NCBI RefSeq assembly: GCF_001592875.1
Contig: NZ_LSOF01000009.1
Span: 115,035 to 179,034 of the forward strand
Length of the DNA stretch: 64,000 nucleotides
Reading direction: 5' to 3'
Origin: Pseudomonas sp. BMS12
Lineage (GTDB): Bacteria; Pseudomonadota; Gammaproteobacteria; Pseudomonadales; Pseudomonadaceae
In this document: piece after piece, positions 42,998 to 52,900 of the stretch
Layout of the letters: each line of letters starts with the position of its first letter
How positions within the stretch are numbered: the first letter of the stretch is position 1
Made by a program: the position numbers and the translations under genes
Notes under the pieces: generated by a model
What the model saw: only the letters and a program-made list of their open reading frames with translations
The model's database searches: none
What the model was told of the DNA's origin: nothing

Positions 42998-44410
42998 ATG
43001 CCCTCCTCGTTGCGTCTCTGCCTTCTGCCGCTGGTTCTCGCCCTGGCAGCCTGCGAGCGCACACCGCCGCCCGCCGAACCTGGTGAGGCGCTCTCCGCAG
43101 GTAGCGCCACGGTGCGCCAGACCGATCACAACGCCTTTTCCCTGCCTTCCGCCAACCTCGCCCCGTCGCGGCGCCTGGACTTCAGCGTGGGCAACAGCTT
43201 CTTCCGCAACCCCTGGGTTATCGCCCCCTCCACCACTACCGCACGCGATGGCCTCGGCCCGCTGTTCAACACCAACGCCTGCCAGAACTGCCACATCAAG
43301 GACGGCCGCGGCCACCCGCCAGCAGCCGACGCCATCAGCGCCGCCTCGCTGCTGGTGCGCCTGTCGATCCCCGGCGACGACTCGCCGGCCCATGCTGCCC
43401 TGCGCCAACGCCTCGGTGTAGTGCCCGAACCGGTATACGGCGGCCAGCTGCAGGACATGAGCAACCCCGGCCATGCCCCCGAGGGCAAGGTGCGCTTCAG
43501 CTACGAAGCGGTACCCGTGCGCTTCGCCGACGGCACCCTCGTCGAGTTGCGCAAGCCGCAGCTGCAGATCAGCCAGCTCGGCTATGGCGAGATGCGGCCC
43601 GGCACGCAGTTCTCCGCCCGCGTGGCCCCGCCAATGATCGGCCTGGGGCTGCTCGAAGCCATCCCCGAGAGCGCCATCCTGGCCAATGCCGACCCGGATG
43701 ATCGCGATGGCGATGGCATTCGCGGCATCCCCAACCGAGTCTGGGACGATGCCATGGGCCAGACCGTGCTCGGCCGCTTCGGCTGGAAGGCCGGCCAACC
43801 GAGCCTCAACCAGCAGAACGCCCACGCCTTCGCCGGAGACATGGGGCTGACCACCAGCCTGCTGACGCAGGACGATTGCAGTGCCGCCCAGACGGTCTGC
43901 CGCGCCACGCCAGACGGCGGCAGCCCCGAGGTCAGCGACAACATCCTTGCCGCCGTACTGTTCTACAGCCGCAACCTGGCGGTACCGGCACGGCGCAATG
44001 TGGACGACCTGGAGGTCCGCCGCGGCAAGCAACTGTTCGGCGAGGCCGGCTGTCAGAAGTGCCATGTGGCCCACTTCGTCACCGCCGCCGAGGCCGCCGA
44101 GCCGGAGCTGGCCAACCAGAGCATTCGCCCCTATACCGATCTGTTGCTGCATGACATGGGCGAAGGCCTGGCCGACAATCGGCCCGAATTCCAGGCCAGC
44201 GGCCGCCAGTGGCGTACCGCGCCGCTGTGGGGTATCGGCCTGACCGAGGCGGTCAACGGCCACACCCAGTTCCTGCATGACGGCCGCGCCCGCAACCTGC
44301 TGGAGGCCATTCTCTGGCACGGCGGCGAGGCGCAGAGCGCCAGACAGGCTGTTCTAGATTTCGATGCCAGCGAGCGCGGTGCGCTGCTGGCCTTTCTCAA
44401 CTCCCTGTAG
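42998..44410 (+). CDS. Di-haem oxidoreductase (DHOR family) lipoprotein
   Basis: A 470-residue periplasmic c-type cytochrome. The signal MPSSLRLCLLPLVLALAACE has a lipobox with Cys 19. Two haem-attachment motifs, CQNCH (95-99) and CQKCH (352-356), match the di-haem 'thiol oxidoreductase' family; its real substrate is unknown. The ATG at 42998 starts a clean signal peptide, though the ribosome binding site is weak; a TTG at 42980 is an alternative. It lies 9 bases before the second imelysin gene. From memory the same order occurs in PAO1 (PA4370-PA4373). I infer a redox step in periplasmic iron handling. Confidence 0.9.
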   Translation: MPSSLRLCLLPLVLALAACERTPPPAEPGEALSAGSATVRQTDHNAFSLPSANLAPSRRLDFSVGNSFFRNPWVIAPSTTTARDGLGPLFNTNACQNCHIKDGRGHPPAADAISAASLLVRLSIPGDDSPAHAALRQRLGVVPEPVYGGQLQDMSNPGHAPEGKVRFSYEAVPVRFADGTLVELRKPQLQISQLGYGEMRPGTQFSARVAPPMIGLGLLEAIPESAILANADPDDRDGDGIRGIPNRVWDDAMGQTVLGRFGWKAGQPSLNQQNAHAFAGDMGLTTSLLTQDDCSAAQTVCRATPDGGSPEVSDNILAAVLFYSRNLAVPARRNVDDLEVRRGKQLFGEAGCQKCHVAHFVTAAEAAEPELANQSIRPYTDLLLHDMGEGLADNRPEFQASGRQWRTAPLWGIGLTEAVNGHTQFLHDGRARNLLEAILWHGGEAQSARQAVLDFDASERGALLAFLNSL

Positions 44411-44419
44411 GAGCCCGGT

Positions 44420-45481
44420 ATGAACCGTTCGCCCTTCGCCATTGCCCTGGTCGCCCTGGGCCTCGCCGCCTGCAGCCAGCAGGACCCGCAGCAGCGCACC
44501 AGCGCCGCCCTGGCCGAGGGCGTGATGCTGCCGACCTACAGCGCCTGGCAGCAGTCCAACCAGCAATTGGCCGAAAGCGCCAAGGCTTACTGTGCCGGTA
44601 GCCAGGAGCTGGGAGCCGCGCAACAGGCCTTCCTCGCCGACGTGGCCAGCTGGGCCGCCCTGCAGCCGCTACTGGTCGGCCCGCTGGCAGAAGGCAACCG
44701 TGCCTGGCAGGTGCAGTTCTGGCCAGACAAGAAGAACCTGGTGCAGCGCCAAGTCGAGGCGCTGCTCAAGAGCAAGCCGCAACTGAGCCTGGCCGACCTG
44801 GACAAGTCCAGCGTCGTGGTCCAGGGCCTCACCGCCTACGAATACGTGCTGTTCGATGCCGCCATCGACTTGTCCGACGGCGCCCAAAAGGCGCGCTACT
44901 GCCCACTGCTGACCGCCATCGGCGAGCATCAGGTGCAGCTGTCCGGCGACATCCTCAAACAGTGGCAGGCCGAGGACGGCATGCGTGCCCAGCTCAGCAC
45001 CTTTCCCAACGCCCGCTACGCCGAAGCGCCAGAGGCGATGGCCGAACTGCTGCGCGCCCAGGTCAGCGCCATCGACGGCTTGAAGAAGAAACTCGGCACT
45101 GCCCTCGGCCGCCAGAGCAAAGGCGTGCCGCAACCCTACCAGGCCGAGTTCTGGCGCAGCAGCGCCAGCCTGGCCAGCCTTGCAGCCACCCTGGCCAGTG
45201 CCGAACGGGTCTGGCTCGGCGCCAACAACGATGGGGTTCGCGCCCTGCTCGGCGACGACCAGGCAGCCCTCGCCCAGAGCATCGACCAGCAATACAGCGC
45301 CACCCGCCAGCAACTGGCCGCCCTGCAGCGTCCGCTTGGCGAACTGCTGGCCGACGAGATCGGCCGCAACGAGCTGAACGCCGTCTACGACAACCTGAAC
45401 AAACTGCATCGCCTGCACGAGGGCGAGCTGGCCAAGGTGCTCGGCATTCAGCTGGGCTTCAACGCGCACGATGGTGATTGA
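44420..45481 (+). CDS. Second imelysin-like lipoprotein, altered GxHxxE motif
   Basis: A 353-residue exported protein with lipoprotein signal MNRSPFAIALVALGLAACSQ (acylated Cys 18). The helical imelysin fold is recognisable, but the GxHxxE motif reads GLTAYE (136-141): the histidine is replaced by threonine while the glutamate is kept. It may therefore bind a different ligand or have a structural role. Its stop TGA touches the next ATG (TGAATG), so it is translationally coupled to the DUF1513 gene. It begins 9 bases after the di-haem gene. Confidence 0.88.
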   Translation: MNRSPFAIALVALGLAACSQQDPQQRTSAALAEGVMLPTYSAWQQSNQQLAESAKAYCAGSQELGAAQQAFLADVASWAALQPLLVGPLAEGNRAWQVQFWPDKKNLVQRQVEALLKSKPQLSLADLDKSSVVVQGLTAYEYVLFDAAIDLSDGAQKARYCPLLTAIGEHQVQLSGDILKQWQAEDGMRAQLSTFPNARYAEAPEAMAELLRAQVSAIDGLKKKLGTALGRQSKGVPQPYQAEFWRSSASLASLAATLASAERVWLGANNDGVRALLGDDQAALAQSIDQQYSATRQQLAALQRPLGELLADEIGRNELNAVYDNLNKLHRLHEGELAKVLGIQLGFNAHDGD

Positions 45482-46576
45482 ATGAAACGCAGAGCCTTTC
45501 TCGGCCTCGGCGGCCTGGCCCTGGCCGCCGGCGCACTGGGCGGCTGGCAGCTGATCGGCCATGGCCCGCAAGCCTTGCTGCTGTCGGCCCGGGACGACGC
45601 CGACGGCAATCACTACGCCGTGGGCTACCGCCTCGATGGCAGCAAGGCCTTCGCCACGCGCGTCAGCGAGCGCTGCCACGACGTGGTGCCACATCCGCAC
45701 CTACCGCTGGCAGTCTTCGTCGGCCGCCGGCCCAGCCGCGAGAGCTACCTGATCGACACCCGCGACGGGCGCCTGCTGCAGACCATCGCCTCGCCCGCCG
45801 AGCGCCACTTCTATGGCCACGGCCTGTTCCACCAGAGCGGCGAGTGGTTCTACAGCACCGAAAACGACACCGCCGAGCCCGGTCGTGGCGTGCTCGGTGT
45901 CTATCGCCTGCAGGGCGAACAGTTGCAGCGGGTCGCCGAGCACAGCACTCACGGCATCGGCCCGCATCAGTTGCTGTGGCTGCCGGGTGGCGAGGAAATG
46001 GTGGTGGCCAACGGTGGTATCCGCACCGAGGCCGACAGCCGGGTGATGATGAACCTCGACGCCATGGAGCCGAGCCTGGTACTGATGCATCGCGACGGCA
46101 CCCTGCGCAGCAAGGAAAGCCTGCCCGAGCAGATGAACAGTGTGCGCCATCTGGCCGTGGCCGCCGATGGCACCGTGGTATCCGGCCAGCAGTACGAGGG
46201 CGATCCGCTGGATAAGGTGCCGCTGCTGGCGATCAAGCGCCCCGGTCAGCCGTTCCAGCCCTTCCCGCTGGGGGAAGAACAGCGCGCGGCCATGAGCCAG
46301 TACACCGCCAGCCTGGCGATCCACGACGAACTGCGCCTGCTGGCGCTGACCGCGCCGCGCGGCAATCGCTTCTTCGTCTGGAACCTGGACAGCACCGAGC
46401 TGCTGCTGGACGTACCGTTGCCGGACTGCGCCGGTGTCGGCGCGGTGGCCGACGGTTTCGTGGTCACCTCCGGTCAGGGCCGCTGCCGCCTGTACCACTG
46501 CCGCGGCGAGCGCATCGTCGCCGAAGCGCTGCAGCTGCCGGCAGGGTTGTGGGACAACCACCTGCGCCTGGCCTGA
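45482..46576 (+). CDS. DUF1513 family exported beta-propeller-like protein
   Basis: A 364-residue protein beginning MKRRAFLGLGGLALAAGALGG, a Tat-like signal (twin Arg, then hydrophobic core), so folded export is possible. The body shows repeated WD/propeller-like strands (for example GVLGVYRLQGEQLQRV and GPHQLLWLPGGEEMVVANGG), typical of DUF1513. The biochemical role is unknown. It is the last gene of the imelysin/di-haem cluster and starts directly after the preceding stop. If Tat-exported, it may carry a cofactor; none can be assigned. Confidence 0.87.
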   Translation: MKRRAFLGLGGLALAAGALGGWQLIGHGPQALLLSARDDADGNHYAVGYRLDGSKAFATRVSERCHDVVPHPHLPLAVFVGRRPSRESYLIDTRDGRLLQTIASPAERHFYGHGLFHQSGEWFYSTENDTAEPGRGVLGVYRLQGEQLQRVAEHSTHGIGPHQLLWLPGGEEMVVANGGIRTEADSRVMMNLDAMEPSLVLMHRDGTLRSKESLPEQMNSVRHLAVAADGTVVSGQQYEGDPLDKVPLLAIKRPGQPFQPFPLGEEQRAAMSQYTASLAIHDELRLLALTAPRGNRFFVWNLDSTELLLDVPLPDCAGVGAVADGFVVTSGQGRCRLYHCRGERIVAEALQLPAGLWDNHLRLA

Positions 46577-46935
46577 AGCCTGTTTGCGAGCGGCTGCGCG
46601 CCGGAAAGGCTGCGCCGCCCTTCGGCGAGGCCTAGCACAGCCCCGGAGCGGGCCATGCCCACTGGGCAATTGCGGACTGCGTTTCCTCAGGCGTTTCCGC
46701 GCGGCCGCCCGGCCTTGCTTCCCTCTGGCTCGCCGTTCATAGCGCAGGTTTGCAGAGAGATAGCGGCTAAAGGCCAGCGCGGCGCGGCCGACCTATACTG
46801 AACTGCACGTCACACTCATGCCGGCATCACGCGGGCCTGGTGTCACCGGCTGTTCACGGCCGGGTGATAGGGATATCCGCGGTTCCGGCGCCCATCAGGG
46901 CGCCGGAGGCAATCACCCTCGAAGAGGCGCCCCTC
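46577..46935. other. Intergenic region between DUF1513 gene and chemoreceptor gene
   Basis: No gene is seen. It contains small GC-rich inverted repeats, such as CGCCG-ccctt-CGGCG (near 46605-46630) and TGCCC-act-GGGCA (near 46655). None has a U-tract, so operon termination here is unclear. The sigma-28-like promoter listed separately lies in its right half. Confidence 0.5.
46768..46794 (+). promoter_or_regulatory. Sigma-28 (FliA)-type promoter of the chemoreceptor gene
   Basis: TAAAGGCC, 11 bases, then GCCGACCT. The cores TAAAG and GCCGA and their spacing match the flagellar-class consensus (TAAAGTTT-N11-GCCGATAA). It ends about 140 bases before the chemoreceptor ATG. Confidence 0.65.
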
Positions 46936-48561
46936 ATGTTTCTGCAGAAATCCCTGCGCGCGCAGATTCTCGCCCTGCTCGGTGGCAGCCTGGTGCTGAT
47001 CCTGATCACCGCCCTGGCCTGCTTCAGCTTTCTCTCCAGCGGCATGCAGGCCTATCGCGGCCTGCTCGACGGCCCGCTACAGGCCGCCCGCCTGATCGAC
47101 GTTGCCAACGTCGAATTCAAGATTCAGGTACAGGAATGGAAGAACGTCCTGCTGCGCGGCCAGGACAGCGATAGCCTGAACAAATACTGGGGCCAGTTCG
47201 AGGAGCAGGAACGCAAGGTGCAGAACACCTTGGGCGAACTGGCGCAACTGGCCGGTGAAGACGCTGCACTGAAAAGCCAGGTCGAGCGCCTGCGCAGCGA
47301 GCACCAGACCCTCGGCGCCAACTACCGCAAGGGCCGCGACGCCTTCCTCGCCGCCGGCGGCGATGCCAAGGCCGGCGATGCCGCCGTCAAAGGTATCGAC
47401 CGTGCCGCCAGCGAGCAGATGACCGCACTGGTCGAACAACTGCGCAAGCAGAGCCTGGAGCAGGCCACGCAGATCAACAGCAGCGCCGAGAACACCATAT
47501 TGGTCGGCACCCTGATCATGCTCGCCGCCAGCCTGGTGATCGCCCTGTTCAGCCTGTGGCTGGTCAATCGCAACCTGATCATCCCCATCCGCCACCTCAT
47601 TGGCCACGTCGACCAGCTCAGCCACGGCCGCTTTGACCAGCGCGTCGAAGCCAAGCGCCAGGACGAGCTGGGCATGCTGGCCAGAGCGGCCAACACCCTG
47701 CGCGACTTCCTCGCCAGCACCACCGAAAGCCTGCGCCTGAGCAGCGGCAATCTCGACAGCGCCAGCGGCGAGCTGAACCAGATCGCCTCGCGCATGACGC
47801 TGGGCATCAACGAGCAGTTCGAGCGTACCGACCAGGTCGCCACCGCCATGCACGAGATGTCCGCCACCGCCCAGGAAGTGGCCCGCCACGCGGCCGAGGC
47901 CGCCCATGCGGCGGACGATGCCGACAACTCGGCGCGCCAGGGCGGCAAGGTCATGGAGTCGACCATCCAGACCATCACCGGCATGCGCGGCGAGATCGCC
48001 AGCACCGCCGAGGTGATCCGCCGCCTGGAGGCCGACAGCGGGCGCATCGGCAAGGTGCTGGAAGTGATCCGCGGCATCGCCGAGCAGACCAACCTGCTGG
48101 CGCTCAACGCCGCCATCGAAGCCGCCCGTGCCGGCGAACAGGGGCGCGGCTTCGCCGTGGTGGCCGACGAGGTGCGCCACCTGGCCCAGCGCACGGCCGA
48201 ATCCACCGCCGAGATCAACCAGATCATCGACACGGTGCAGACCGGCGCACTGAATGCCGTGCGCGCCATCGAGAGCGGGCAGAACCGCAGCGAAGAAGGC
48301 GTGACCCAGGTCACCGAGGCCGGCGCCATGCTCGAACGCATCACCGGCGCGGTGGAGGCCATTCGCGACATGAACCGGCAGATCGCCACCGCCGCCGAGG
48401 AGCAGACTTCGGTGGCCGAGGACATCTCGCGCAACCTCACCGAAATCACCGCCATCGCCAGCTCCAACCAGGAGAACGTCGAGCGCACCCAGGCCGCCAG
48501 CCATACCCTGCGCGGCCTGTCCGGCGAACTGAGCGAAGTGACCCAGCGCCTGGGTGCCTGA
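46936..48561 (+). CDS. Methyl-accepting chemotaxis protein
   Basis: A 541-residue chemoreceptor. It has membrane helix 1 (about 10-32), a periplasmic helical ligand domain (about 33-186), and helix 2 (about 187-211). A HAMP domain follows, then the signalling coiled coil. The conserved hairpin tip IAEQTNLLALNAAIEAARAG is present. No C-terminal CheR-docking pentapeptide is visible (ends VTQRLGA). The ligand cannot be predicted. The ATG at 46936 has GAGG 8 bases upstream. A FliA-type promoter suggests expression with flagella. Confidence 0.93.
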   Translation: MFLQKSLRAQILALLGGSLVLILITALACFSFLSSGMQAYRGLLDGPLQAARLIDVANVEFKIQVQEWKNVLLRGQDSDSLNKYWGQFEEQERKVQNTLGELAQLAGEDAALKSQVERLRSEHQTLGANYRKGRDAFLAAGGDAKAGDAAVKGIDRAASEQMTALVEQLRKQSLEQATQINSSAENTILVGTLIMLAASLVIALFSLWLVNRNLIIPIRHLIGHVDQLSHGRFDQRVEAKRQDELGMLARAANTLRDFLASTTESLRLSSGNLDSASGELNQIASRMTLGINEQFERTDQVATAMHEMSATAQEVARHAAEAAHAADDADNSARQGGKVMESTIQTITGMRGEIASTAEVIRRLEADSGRIGKVLEVIRGIAEQTNLLALNAAIEAARAGEQGRGFAVVADEVRHLAQRTAESTAEINQIIDTVQTGALNAVRAIESGQNRSEEGVTQVTEAGAMLERITGAVEAIRDMNRQIATAAEEQTSVAEDISRNLTEITAIASSNQENVERTQAASHTLRGLSGELSEVTQRLGA

Positions 48562-48747
48562 AACCCCAGCAGCACAGAGTGGTCGCGAAAATGCGGCCAT
48601 CTGTGCGGTTTACGCGACAATCCGTTGCGCGATAATGCACCGGCAACCTTTTGCAAATGGGATTTTTTGACTTGATCGTCAAGCGGTACTAACGTGCCCG
48701 CTTCGCCTATTCCCAGGCTTCAAATTGCCCTGCCAAGGAACCGGAAT

Positions 48748-49899
48748 ATGTTGCTCCGCCGCATGCTCATCATGCTGGGCGTCGTCGTCCTCGTGGTGCT
48801 CGCCCTCGCCGCCTACAAAGGCTTCTCCATCTACCAGCAGATCCAGATGTTCTCGGCCCCGCAGCCGGCCATTAGCGTGTCTGCCGCCACCGCCGAAGAG
48901 AAACCCTGGCAAAGCCGCCTGCCCGCCATCGGCACGCTCAAGGCCTTCCAGGGCGTTGACCTGACCGCCGAAGTGGAAGGCACCGTCAAGGAGGTGCTGT
49001 TCCAGTCCGGCGAGAAAGTGACACTGGGCCAACCGCTGCTGCAACTGGACAGCGAAGTGGAGATGGCCATCCTGGCCACCGCCGAAGCCGTGCGCAGCCT
49101 GGCCCGCGTAGAGTTCGAGCGCGGCAAGAACCTGATCACCCGCCAAGCCATATCCAAGAGCGAGTACGACCGCCTCAACGCCGAACTGCTCAAGGCCGAA
49201 GCCAGCGTGTCCCAGCTCAAGGCGCAGCTGGACAAGAAGCGCATCCTGGCGCCCTTCGCCGGCACCATCGGCATTCGCCAGGTGGACACCGGCGACTACC
49301 TGAGCCCGGGCAACCCCTTCGCCACCCTGCAGGACCTGTCGAAGCTGTACGTCGACTTCTTCCTGCCCGAGCAGGACTACCCGCAGCTGGCCATCGGTCA
49401 ACAGGTGCGCATCGGCGTGGCGGCCTATCCCGGCGAGGTGTTCACCGGCGAAATCAGCGCGCTCAACCCCAAGGTCGAGGAAACCACGCGCAACGTGCAG
49501 GTCCGCGCCATGCTGCCGAACCCGGACAGCAAGCTGCTGCCGGGCATGTTTGCCAATCTGGAGGTGCTGCTGCCGGGCGAGAAGTCCCAGGTACTGGTGC
49601 CGGAAACCGCCATTACCTACACCCTGTACGGCAATTCGGTGTACGTGATCGGCGAACAGAAGGATGAACAAGACCAGGTGGTGAAGGACGACCAGGGCCA
49701 GGTGCAGCTGGTGGTCGAACGCCGCTTCGTCACCACCGGCGAGCGCCGCGACGGCCAGGTACTGGTGCTCAAGGGCCTCAAGGCCGGCGAGCAGGTGGTC
49801 ACCGCCGGCCAGCTCAAGCTGGACAACGGCGCCCATGTGAAGGTGATCGACGACCAGGCGCTGAAGAACCCGACCGAACCAGCCAACGCCGCCCAGTAA
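48748..49899 (+). CDS. RND efflux periplasmic adaptor, MexV-like
   Basis: A 383-residue membrane-fusion protein. An N-terminal hydrophobic anchor (MLLRRMLIMLGVVVLVVLALAAY) precedes a lipoyl half-domain, a helical hairpin (around 100-160), the second lipoyl half (ILAPFAGTIGIRQVDTGDYL), a beta-barrel and a membrane-proximal domain. It joins the RND pump to an outer-membrane channel. AAGGAA lies 7 bases before the ATG. From memory PAO1 mexVW follows the same imelysin/DUF1513 cluster, supporting the name, but the substrate range is unproven. No outer-membrane channel gene is present. Confidence 0.9.
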   Translation: MLLRRMLIMLGVVVLVVLALAAYKGFSIYQQIQMFSAPQPAISVSAATAEEKPWQSRLPAIGTLKAFQGVDLTAEVEGTVKEVLFQSGEKVTLGQPLLQLDSEVEMAILATAEAVRSLARVEFERGKNLITRQAISKSEYDRLNAELLKAEASVSQLKAQLDKKRILAPFAGTIGIRQVDTGDYLSPGNPFATLQDLSKLYVDFFLPEQDYPQLAIGQQVRIGVAAYPGEVFTGEISALNPKVEETTRNVQVRAMLPNPDSKLLPGMFANLEVLLPGEKSQVLVPETAITYTLYGNSVYVIGEQKDEQDQVVKDDQGQVQLVVERRFVTTGERRDGQVLVLKGLKAGEQVVTAGQLKLDNGAHVKVIDDQALKNPTEPANAAQ

Positions 49900-49984
49900 G
49901 GCTCCCTGAGCCCGCTCGCCGGGCTCGCAGGACGACGCGATCCGCTGATGCACAGGCTGCCCCGCGGCAGCCAAGGAATTCGTT

Positions 49985-52900
49985 ATGGCTTTTACAGATC
50001 CCTTTATCCGGCGCCCGGTGCTGGCCACCGTGGTCAGCCTGCTGATCATCCTGCTGGGTTTCCAGGCCTTCAGCAAGCTGGTGATCCGCCAGTACCCGCA
50101 GATGGAAAATGCCCTGATCACGGTGACCACCGCCTACCCCGGGGCCAATGCCGAGACCATCCAGGGCTACATCACCCAGCCGCTGCAGCAGAGCTTGGCC
50201 AGTGCCGAAGGCATCGACTACATGACCTCGGCCAGCCAGCAGAACCTGTCGATCATCTCGATCTACGCGCGCATCGGCGCCGACAGCGACCGCCTGTTCA
50301 CCGAGCTGCTGGCCAAGGCCAACGAGGTGAAGAACCAGTTGCCGCAGGATGCCGAAGACCCGGTGTTGTCCAAGGAAGCGGCCGACGCCTCGGCGCTGAT
50401 GTACGTCAGCTTCTACAGCGACGAGCTGTCCAACCCACAGATCACCGACTACCTGTCCCGAGTCATCCAGCCGAAACTGGCGACCCTGCCCGGCATGGCC
50501 GAAGCGGAAATCCTCGGCAACCAGGTGTTCGCCATGCGCCTGTGGCTGGACCCGGTAAAGATGGCCGCCTATGGAATCGCCGCGCAGGATGTGACCGACG
50601 CCGTGCAGCGCTACAACTTCCTCGCCGCCGCAGGCGAAGTGAAGGGCCAGTACGTGGTGACCAGCATCAATGCGAGCACCGACCTCAAGTCGGCCGAGGC
50701 CTTCGCCGCCATCCCGGTGAAGACCGACGGTGACAGCCGCGTGCTGATCCGCGACATCGCCCGAGTGGAAATGGGCGCGGAAAACTACGACTCGATCAGC
50801 TCGTTCGACGGCACCCCGTCCGTCTACATCGCCATCAAGGGCACGCCCAGCGCCAACCCGCTGGATGTGATCAAGCACGTGCGCGCGATCCTGCCGGAAC
50901 TGGAGGCGCAACTGCCGCCAAACCTGAAGGTCTCCATCGCCTACGACGCCACCGAGTTCATCCGCGCCTCCATCGAGGAAGTGGTGAAGACCCTCGGCGA
51001 GGCGGTGCTGATCGTCATAGTCGTGGTGTTCCTGTTCCTCGGCGCCTTCCGCTCGGTGCTGATCCCGGTGATCACCATCCCGCTGTCGATGATCGGCGTG
51101 CTGTTCTTCATGCAGCTGATGGGCTACTCGATCAACCTGCTGACGCTCTTGGCCATGGTCCTGGCCATCGGCCTGGTGGTGGACGACGCCATCGTGGTGG
51201 TGGAGAACATCCATCGCCATATCGAAGAAGGCAAGACGCCGTTCGACGCCGCCATCGAAGGCGCCCGCGAGATCGCCATTCCGGTGGTGTCGATGACCAT
51301 AACCCTGGCCGCGGTCTATGCCCCCATCGGTTTCCTCGAAGGCCTGACCGGCGCGTTGTTCAAGGAGTTCGCCCTGACCCTGGCCGGTGCGGTGATCATC
51401 TCCGGTATCGTCGCCCTGACCCTGTCGCCGATGATGTGCTCGCGCCTGCTGCGCCACGAGGAAAACCCCTCGGGCCTGGCGCACAAGCTGGACCAGCTCT
51501 TCGACAGGCTCAAGCGCCGCTACCAGAAGGCCCTGCACGGCACCCTCGACACCCGCCCGGTGGTGCTGGTGTTCGCGGTGATCGTCATGTGCCTGATTCC
51601 GATCATGCTCAAGTTCACCAAGAACGAGCTGGCACCGGAGGAGGACCAGGGCATCGTGTTCCTCTTCACCAACGCGCCGCAGCCGAGCAACCTGAATTAC
51701 CTGAACGCCTACACCGATCAGTTCGTGAAGATCTTCAAGGAGTTCCCCGAGTACTACTCGTCGTTCCAGATCAATGGCTTCGACGGCGTGCAATCCGGTA
51801 TCGGCGGCTTCCTGCTGACGCCCTGGAGCGAGCGCGAGCGCACCCAGATGGAGCTGCTGCCGATCGTCCAGGGGCGTCTCAATGATATTCCCGGCCTGCA
51901 GATATTCGGCTTCAACCTGCCGGCTCTGCCCGGCACCGGCGAAGGCCTGCCGTTCCAGTTCGTGATCAACACGCCGAACGACTACGAGTCGTTGCTGCAG
52001 GTCGCCGAACGGATCAAGCAACGCGCCATGGAGTCGGGCAAGTTCGCCTTCCTCAATGTCGATCTGGCCTTCGACAAGCCCGAGGTGGTGGTCGATATCG
52101 ACCGCGAGAAGGCGGCGCAGATGGGTGTGTCCATGCAGGACCTGGGCTCGACCCTGGCCATCCTGCTCGGCGAGGGTGAAATCAACCGTTTCACCATCGA
52201 CGGGCGCAGCTACAAGGTGATCGCCCAGGTCGAGCGGGCCTATCGCGACAATCCGGGTTGGCTGAGCAACTACTACGTGAAGAGCGACAGCGGTGCGATG
52301 GTACCGCTGGGCACCCTGATCAAGGTCAGTGACCGTGCCCGACCGACCAAGCTCAAGCAGTTCCAGCAGCTCAACTCGGCCATCGTCGAGGGCGTGCCCA
52401 TCGTCAGCATGGGTGAAGCGGTGGACACCCTGGCGCAGATCGCCCGCGAGGAGGCGCCGCGCGGCTACGCCTTCGACTATGCCGGCTCCTCACGCCAGTA
52501 CATCCAGGAGGGCAGCGCCCTGTTCGCCACCTTCGGCCTGGCCCTGGCGATCATCTTCCTGGTGCTGGCCGCACAGTTCGAGAGTTTCCGCGACCCGCTG
52601 GTGATCCTGGTCACGGTGCCGTTGTCGATCTGCGGTGCGCTGATCCCGATCTTCCTCGGCTTCTCCAGCATGAACATCTACACCCAGGTGGGCCTAGTGA
52701 CGCTGATCGGCCTGATCAGCAAGCACGGCATCCTGATCGTCGAGTTCGCCAACCAGCTGCGCCACGACAAGGGCCTGTCGGTGCGCGAGGCCATCGAAGA
52801 GGCGGCCTCGATTCGCCTGCGCCCGGTACTGATGACCACTGCGGCGATGGTCTTCGGCATGGTGCCGCTGATCCTCGCCACCGGCGCCGGCGCGGTCAGC

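Noticed and set aside
49814..52021. 735-codon open frame antisense to the RND pump gene
   Set aside because: Shadow frame of a GC-rich gene; low-complexity composition, no motifs.
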